Shown piece by piece: positions 6,528-10,046 of a stretch of DNA of 10,046 bases; the stretch's first letter is position 1, and every line of letters begins with the position of its first letter. The translations under genes were made by a program, and so were the position numbers. Under the pieces are notes generated by a model that had not been told where the DNA came from, ran no database searches, and saw only the letters and a list, made by a program, of their open reading frames with translations. This stretch comes from Thermoplasmata archaeon. GTDB lineage: Archaea > Thermoplasmatota > Thermoplasmata > Lutacidiplasmatales > UBA184. Location of the stretch: NCBI GenBank assembly GCA_021792485.1, contig JAJYUO010000038.1, forward strand, positions 1 to 10,046, in the 5' to 3' direction.

Positions 6528-7474
6528 CCGTCGGGGGGGTTCGCGAGGAAGTCGTCGACTACTCCGGCTACGACTTCGCGCGTCGCTGGGTGGGACGATC
6601 CCGCGTTACGGAGGTCGAGGGCGCGGTGCTCTCGGACGCCCTCCGCTCCGGCGACGCTCGGCGCCTGCTGGACATCGGAACCGGGTTCGGTCGATTGTGG
6701 ATGCACAGCTGCGCGGCCTCCCGAGAGTCCGTGGCGCTGGACTTCGATCTCGAACAGCTTCGGCGCCTGCCCTCGGTGGGACCGGACCATCCTTCCTACC
6801 GCATCGCCGCCAATCTCTACCACCTCCCGTTTGTCGACGGGGCGTTCACGATGGGAACGATGGTGCGCGTGTACCACCATCTCGCCGACCCGCTGGCCGC
6901 CCTTCGCGAAGCGGCCCGGGTCCTGCGCCGCGGGGGGCGGTTGGTCGTATCGTACAACCCGAAGCCCTCGCTCGGCACGATCGTGCACGATCTGAAGCGA
7001 GCGCTCGGGCCGAACGCCGGATCCGCCGGACCGTCGTTCACGTTCGGAACCGATCGCACGAGGGTCGACGCGGGGCCGCTTCCCTCGTTCGTCTCGCGCC
7101 GCGCGGACTTCCATCGCACCGCCTCCGAGGCCGGGTTCCGTTGCGTCTCCGAGGTCGTCACCGGCCTCGAGGAGTACGCGATCTTCCGAAGGGCTCCCGC
7201 TCCGTGGTTCGTCCACCTCGGTCAGGCGCTCCCCCGGGCTCCCGCATTCCCCACTCGGTTCGCCATCCTTGAGAGGGTAGGGGGGTTCGACGGAGCGGTG
7301 CCGGGAACCCGTGAGATCCTCGCCTGCCCCCGATGCGCGACTGCCCTGGACCGGGCGGTCGGCCCCGATCGGATCGTATGTCCGAAGTGCGGATACTCAG
7401 GCTCGAACCTCGAAGGGGTCATGGACCTGCGCTACGTACCGGAAGGTGCGCGTCGGTGGAGGGCCAGGGAATGA
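6524..7474 (+). CDS. Class I SAM methyltransferase with C-terminal zinc ribbon
   Basis: The 316-residue product has a Rossmann-type methyltransferase core: motif I LLDIGTGFGRL (48-58), the acidic end of strand 2 in ALDFD (71-75), the post-II segment LPFVDGAFTMGTMVRVYHHLADP (101-123), and a REAARVLRRGGRLVVSYNP segment typical of Methyltransf_11-like enzymes. The last 50 residues carry a four-cysteine zinc ribbon (Cys 268, 271, 286 and 289, in CPRC and CPKC), followed by a GVMDLRY segment reminiscent of Trm112/UPF0434-type ribbons. Small-molecule, sugar or lipid acceptors are all possible. ATG 6524 shares ATGA with the stop of the glycosyltransferase fusion. The frame is open far upstream to about 5015, but that part has Arg/Pro-rich shadow composition and overlaps a well-supported gene. 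Operon context suggests methyl capping of a surface glycan. Confidence 0.9.
   Translation: MTVGGVREEVVDYSGYDFARRWVGRSRVTEVEGAVLSDALRSGDARRLLDIGTGFGRLWMHSCAASRESVALDFDLEQLRRLPSVGPDHPSYRIAANLYHLPFVDGAFTMGTMVRVYHHLADPLAALREAARVLRRGGRLVVSYNPKPSLGTIVHDLKRALGPNAGSAGPSFTFGTDRTRVDAGPLPSFVSRRADFHRTASEAGFRCVSEVVTGLEEYAIFRRAPAPWFVHLGQALPRAPAFPTRFAILERVGGFDGAVPGTREILACPRCATALDRAVGPDRIVCPKCGYSGSNLEGVMDLRYVPEGARRWRARE
7458..7463 (+). promoter_or_regulatory. Strong Shine-Dalgarno before ATG 7471
   Basis: GGAGGG lies 7 nt before the ATG at 7471, inside the end of the zinc-ribbon methyltransferase gene. The spacing is ideal for ribosome binding and is the main support for the 56-codon gene that starts there. 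Confidence 0.55.
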
Positions 7475-7641
7475 GGATCACTCTCCGCGGGCACTTCCCG
7501 TGCCGGGGGGATGGCCCGGCGACGGGATGGGGCCCCCGCCCCTCGCTGGCCGTGGCGAAGGCATCCGGGCTACGGGGTCCATCGGCACCGCGCCGGGGCC
7601 TGCGCTCGGGGAACCTCGTAGAGGCAGGAGGTCGGGCGTGA
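7471..7641 (+). CDS. Possible 56-residue protein, unknown
   Basis: A 56-codon frame starts with ATGA overlapping the methyltransferase stop, has GGAGGG 7 nt upstream, and ends with TGA inside the GTGA that starts the next gene. This layout is what a coupled operon gene should look like. Against it, the peptide is Gly/Arg/Pro-rich with no secondary-structure pattern I can recognise, its GC3 bias is weaker than in its neighbours, and the DNA has hairpin potential (for example CCCG/CGGG around GCGA at 7515-7526). It has one cysteine and no membrane segment. It may be a true small basic protein, a coupling leader that carries ribosomes to the next start, or untranslated spacer. Confidence 0.35.
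   Translation: MRITLRGHFPCRGDGPATGWGPRPSLAVAKASGLRGPSAPRRGLRSGNLVEAGGRA
7626..7632 (+). promoter_or_regulatory. Canonical Shine-Dalgarno before GTG 7638
   Basis: AGGAGGT is a full match to the anti-Shine-Dalgarno complement and lies 5 nt before the GTG at 7638. It is the best ribosome-binding site I see in the window and fixes the start of the 87-residue gene. Confidence 0.75.
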
Positions 7642-7901
7642 CGCACCGCTGGATCTCCGAACGGAGGACGTTCAAAATCCTCCTGGAGCCGCGCGGGGGG
7701 ATCTTTGCGATCACGATGAAGACCTACTCCTACCTCATCATCGTCTCGCACGCCTTCGTGGGAGTGAAGCGGATCCGGACTCAGGATCGCGTGGTTGCCC
7801 GCGCCGGGTACGAGACCCCGAGGGTCGTGTCGCTGATCGGCGAGCTCTACCCTGGGGGAGTCTCTTGGCCAGCGCCCAAGGGCGAGCGCGAGCATCGATG
7901 A
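7638..7901 (+). CDS. 87-residue orphan protein
   Basis: The 87-residue product is basic and has a central beta/hydrophobic stretch (FAITMKTYSYLIIVSHAFVGVKRI, about residues 23-46) that is too polar and short to be a clear membrane helix. A second basic half follows (TQDRVVARAGYETPRVVSLIGELYPGG). I do not recognise a family. Coding is supported by strong G/C bias at third positions and the perfect AGGAGGT 5 nt before the GTG. The GTG also overlaps the stop of the 56-codon frame, and the stop shares ATGA with the next methyltransferase. In-frame upstream starts exist (around 7500-7530) but would add Pro/Gly-rich sequence without a ribosome site. Its place between two methyltransferases suggests an accessory subunit or partner; that is inference only. 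Confidence 0.65.
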   Translation: MTHRWISERRTFKILLEPRGGIFAITMKTYSYLIIVSHAFVGVKRIRTQDRVVARAGYETPRVVSLIGELYPGGVSWPAPKGEREHR

Positions 7902-9124
7902 TCCCCCCGAGCCCCGGGGACCGCAGGTCCGGGCCGGACCCCGGTTCCTATCGGCGCACGATCGAGCTCGCCTACTCCGACGCCCCCCCCGTGCGGCTGC
8001 TCTACGTGGAGGAGGGACCGACCGTCTACGTGCGGCCGACACGAGACGCGGGAGCCTGGTTCTCCGGGGCGATGCGGGAAGGCCAGGTCGAGCTCGCCTG
8101 GCCCGACGGCGCTCGGGGCCGACGGCTCGTCCGGCTCGTGGAGCCGGGACCGAGGACGGCGTTCGTGCGAGCGTTGTTCGAGGAGAAGTACGGGACGCAG
8201 ACCTGCCTTCGATACTTCGACGGATCCGATTCCGCGCTCGCCCTGATCGCACCGGAGGACGGGTGGATTCCGTCGGGTCGAACCGACGTCGAGCGCATCC
8301 GCGGCGAGTTCGACGCGGCGGCGGACTTCTACGACGCCCGGGTCTCCGCGCATCCGATCGACGTCTACCTGAAGGATCGGGTCTCGGCGTTCGCGGAGGC
8401 CGCGTTTGAGGACCGGGATCCCCTCCTCGAGATCGGTCCGGGCACCGGCTACCACACGAGGCGACTCCTGGCCGCCGGACACCGGGTCGTGGCCGTGGAT
8501 CTTTCCGGAGGGATGCTTCGGCGCCTGCGCTCGTCCGCCGAAGGAGCGGCATGGGCCAGCCGGCTCGAGCTCCGCGAGGGACCGGTCGTCGAGCTCGCGC
8601 GCGTGCTATCCGACCTGCCCGACGGGTACTTCGCCGGGATGTTCAGTGCCTTCGGGGCCCTCGATCTGGAGCCGGAGGTGCGTGCCATCGCGAGCGCGCT
8701 CGCCCGCCTCATCCGGCCGGCCGGGCGCCTTGCCTTTACCTCCCTGAACCGACCCGGGTGGACTCCCCTCCTCTGGGAGCTCGCCCGGGGACGACCCCGG
8801 GCCGCGGCGGCGCGAACCCTACGGACCATTCCCCCGGGGAGGATCGAGTACCCGCTTGCGCTCTATCCTCGCCAACCGTCCGACTGGGATGGCGTCCTAT
8901 CCCCCGCCTTTGCCCGGGAGGACGTCCGCGGGATCTCCACGCTCTCCCCTCCCTTCGACCCACGCCGCCTTCTCCGTTCGATCGGCTCGCGCGGATCGCG
9001 TCGGCTCCGCCGATGGGACCAGTGGATCTCCGATCGCCCGGTCTCCTGGCCCGCATCGGAGTGGCTGTTCCTGACCTACCGGCGGGTGGGATCTCCCGTC
9101 CCCCAGGTCGCTCCGGGGGAGTGA
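7898..9124 (+). CDS. SAM methyltransferase with possible split-barrel N-terminal domain
   Basis: The 408-residue product has a class I methyltransferase core from about residue 135. FYDARVSAHPIDVYLKDRV leads into motif I LLEIGPGTGYHTRRLLAAGHRVVAVDLSGGML (176-207, acidic Asp 201 at the end of strand 2), then a MFSAFGALDLEPE segment (248-260) and LIRPAGRLAFTSLN (271-284). The first ~125 residues form a separate domain with a beta-rich pattern (LLYVEEGPTVYVRPTRDAGAWF, VELAWPDGARGRRLVRLVEPGPR, FVRALFEEKYG). This pattern resembles the PNPOx-like split barrel that binds flavin or F420. That resemblance is judged by eye and is tentative. The ATG at 7898 overlaps the previous stop as ATGA and is preferred over an in-frame TTG at 7865. 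The C-terminal ~100 residues are Arg/Pro-rich with WDQWISDRPVSWPASEWLFLTYRR. The likely role is methylation of a glycan, lipid or quinone-like substrate. Confidence 0.85.
   Translation: MIPPSPGDRRSGPDPGSYRRTIELAYSDAPPVRLLYVEEGPTVYVRPTRDAGAWFSGAMREGQVELAWPDGARGRRLVRLVEPGPRTAFVRALFEEKYGTQTCLRYFDGSDSALALIAPEDGWIPSGRTDVERIRGEFDAAADFYDARVSAHPIDVYLKDRVSAFAEAAFEDRDPLLEIGPGTGYHTRRLLAAGHRVVAVDLSGGMLRRLRSSAEGAAWASRLELREGPVVELARVLSDLPDGYFAGMFSAFGALDLEPEVRAIASALARLIRPAGRLAFTSLNRPGWTPLLWELARGRPRAAAARTLRTIPPGRIEYPLALYPRQPSDWDGVLSPAFAREDVRGISTLSPPFDPRRLLRSIGSRGSRRLRRWDQWISDRPVSWPASEWLFLTYRRVGSPVPQVAPGE
9116..9121 (+). promoter_or_regulatory. Shine-Dalgarno for the last GT2 gene
   Basis: GGGGAG followed by TGATC resembles the GGAGGTGATC complement of the 16S rRNA 3' end. 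It lies 5 nt before GTG 9127 and favours that start over the in-frame GTG at 9121, which would overlap the upstream stop as GTGA. Confidence 0.5.
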
Positions 9125-9126
9125 TC

Positions 9127-10046
9127 GTGGCGAAAACGGCGGGCGCCGAGGGCGGCTCGGCGCCCGCCTCACCGGTCCTAGAGCTGCAGCGAGTCCGCCG
9201 GGCCGGCTCGGAGCGCCCCCCGGCCGCGGTCGATGTCGTCATCCCGACGCGGGAGCGACCCCAGCGGCTCGCCCCTCTGCTGGACGACCTTCGGCAGCAG
9301 GATGCAGCCGTGGCGTCGATCGTCATCGTGGACGATTCGGCGCAGCCGGCGGCTTGGGAGCGTGCGTTCCCGGATCTGCCCATCCAGACGGTCCACCCTC
9401 GTCCCCGGGCATACATCTCGCGCGCGAAGAACATCGGCTGGAAGGTCGGACGAGCGGAATTCGTCGCCTTCGTCGACGACGACAACCGCCTTCCCTCCTC
9501 CTTACTCCGGGAGCTTTCCGACGACCTGCGGGCCCATCCGACCTGGGGAGCGGTGATGCCCGCGGTCATCTACCACCGACGGCCGGATCTCGTCTGGGTG
9601 TACGCCACCCCGTTCCAACCGGACCGCTGGTCGTTCCGGCTCGTCGGTCGCAATGCGGAGCGGGATCCCAATCTCGAGTCCGCTCCTCTGCCCACGGACG
9701 CCCTCCCGAACCTGTCGGTGGTCCGACGGCCGGTTCTCGAAGAGGTCTCCGGGTTCGACGAAAGCTTCCCCGTGAACAGTTCGGCCGATCTCTGTCAGCG
9801 GATCAAGCTCGCCGGCTGGGAAGCCTGGTCCGATCCCCGGGTTCACACCGAGCACGACGTCGAGCCGCCCGGGGTTCCGGGCTATTGGGCAGAGCACACC
9901 TACCGGGACGGCCGCCGTCTCGAGCTCGAGGTCGCGGACTGGATCCGGTTCCAGCGACGCTGGAACCGATCCGGCCGCTTCTTTCGCGTCCGGGCCGGCT
10001 ATCACGCGCTCGGCTTCGTCGTGCCGCACCTCCTCGCGGTCGCGAT
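9127..10046 (+). CDS. GT2 family glycosyltransferase (3' end outside window)
   Basis: This frame is open to the window edge, giving 306 visible residues. It is a GT-A fold family 2 glycosyltransferase that moves a sugar from an NDP- or dolichyl-type donor. DVVIPTRERPQRLAPLLDDL (36-55) is the first strand and helix, IVIVDDSA (65-72) holds the nucleotide-binding acid, and RAKNIGWKVGRAEFVAFVDDDN (99-120) ends in the DXD metal site (DDD 117-119). GFDESFPVNSSADLCQRIKLAGW (209-231) is the acceptor/catalytic-base region, with Asp 221 the likely base. A basic and aromatic tail (about 270-306) may lead to a membrane segment beyond the window. The first ~34 residues are low-complexity and encode a strong hairpin. 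It follows the methyltransferase by 2 bp (or overlaps it if GTG 9121 is used), so it belongs to the same operon. Confidence 0.88.
   Translation, partial: MAKTAGAEGGSAPASPVLELQRVRRAGSERPPAAVDVVIPTRERPQRLAPLLDDLRQQDAAVASIVIVDDSAQPAAWERAFPDLPIQTVHPRPRAYISRAKNIGWKVGRAEFVAFVDDDNRLPSSLLRELSDDLRAHPTWGAVMPAVIYHRRPDLVWVYATPFQPDRWSFRLVGRNAERDPNLESAPLPTDALPNLSVVRRPVLEEVSGFDESFPVNSSADLCQRIKLAGWEAWSDPRVHTEHDVEPPGVPGYWAEHTYRDGRRLELEVADWIRFQRRWNRSGRFFRVRAGYHALGFVVPHLLAVA
9138..9168 (+). repeat. Perfect 13-bp inverted repeat
   Basis: GGCGGGCGCCGAG (9138-9150) and CTCGGCGCCCGCC (9156-9168) are exact reverse complements around a 5-nt loop, GGCGG. In RNA this is a very stable stem. It begins 9 nt after the GTG start codon at 9127 and 14 nt after the stop of the methyltransferase gene. 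If translated it encodes TAGAEGGSAPASP-like low-complexity sequence. There is no T-run after it, so it is not a typical intrinsic terminator. It could dampen translation or transcription into the last gene, or protect an mRNA 3' end. Confidence 0.8.

Noticed and set aside
7419..8552. 377-codon open frame on the - strand
   Set aside because: The Arg-rich product has no recognisable motif and lies opposite a methyltransferase with clear SAM motifs and strong third-position bias.
8745..8756. CTGAACCGACCC as a third copy of the promoter element
   Set aside because: Only the TGAACC core matches, the A-run is absent, and it lies inside a methyltransferase gene far from any start codon.
9121..9126. 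GTG 9121 as start of the last glycosyltransferase
   Set aside because: It would give a neat GTGA overlap, but the GGGGAG ribosome site is adjacent to it, whereas GTG 9127 is at the correct 5-nt spacing. The difference is only two codons.
1..10046. tRNA or rRNA genes, CRISPR arrays, insertion sequences
   Set aside because: I found no TTCRANYC-type T-loop in tRNA context, no evenly spaced repeats, no transposase and no terminal inverted repeats with target duplications.

Overview
The window is gene-dense, very GC-rich DNA. Almost every real gene is on the + strand and uses G/C at third codon positions. I read it as archaeal, most likely a high-GC Thermoplasmatota-type lineage, from four things: short A-rich or TATA-like boxes about 25-45 bp before start codons with no room for a bacterial -35/-10 pair; a regulator made of two winged helices next to a tiny membrane protein; a secreted, N-glycosylation-sequon-rich protein with a C-terminal membrane anchor; and a mix of leaderless starts and Shine-Dalgarno-led internal operon genes. 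Lineage is an inference; a GC-rich bacterium is not excluded.

Layout. (1) 1-1489: the end of an ABC exporter, with an ATPase missing its Walker A end and an overlapping six-helix ABC-2 permease. (2) 1490-1911: 420 bp without a convincing gene, holding several small hairpins and, at its end, a promoter element GCCGTTGAACCAAAAAC. (3) 1912-2445: a four-helix membrane protein of unknown function. (4) 2519-3331: a two-gene unit of a 92-residue membrane protein and a double winged-helix regulator. (5) 3359-3375: a near-identical second copy of the promoter element. It precedes a long operon from 3412 to beyond the window end: a sequon-rich surface protein, a GT2 glycosyltransferase fused to a nucleotidyltransferase, a methyltransferase with a C-terminal zinc ribbon, two small orphan genes, a second methyltransferase with an unusual N-terminal domain, and a second GT2 glycosyltransferase cut by the window edge. 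That last gene is open to the edge.

The operon is very tightly packed. Consecutive genes share ATGA or GTGA stop/start overlaps at 4362, 6524, 7471, 7638 and 7898, and the last junction (9121-9129) is either a GTGA overlap or a 2-nt gap. The encoded activities (sugar transfer, nucleotidyl transfer, two methylations) fit a pathway that builds and caps a surface glycan or glycolipid. The first gene product carries seven N-X-S/T sequons and is a natural candidate substrate. The two copies of the TGAACCAAAAAC element flank the regulator gene, which suggests, without proving, that this regulator controls both the 1912 gene and the glycan operon.

The points most worth a second look are the GT2-nucleotidyltransferase fusion, the methyltransferase with a possible split-barrel N-terminal domain, the duplicated promoter element, the chain of 4-nt overlaps with two small orphan genes, and a perfect 13-bp inverted repeat just inside the last gene.
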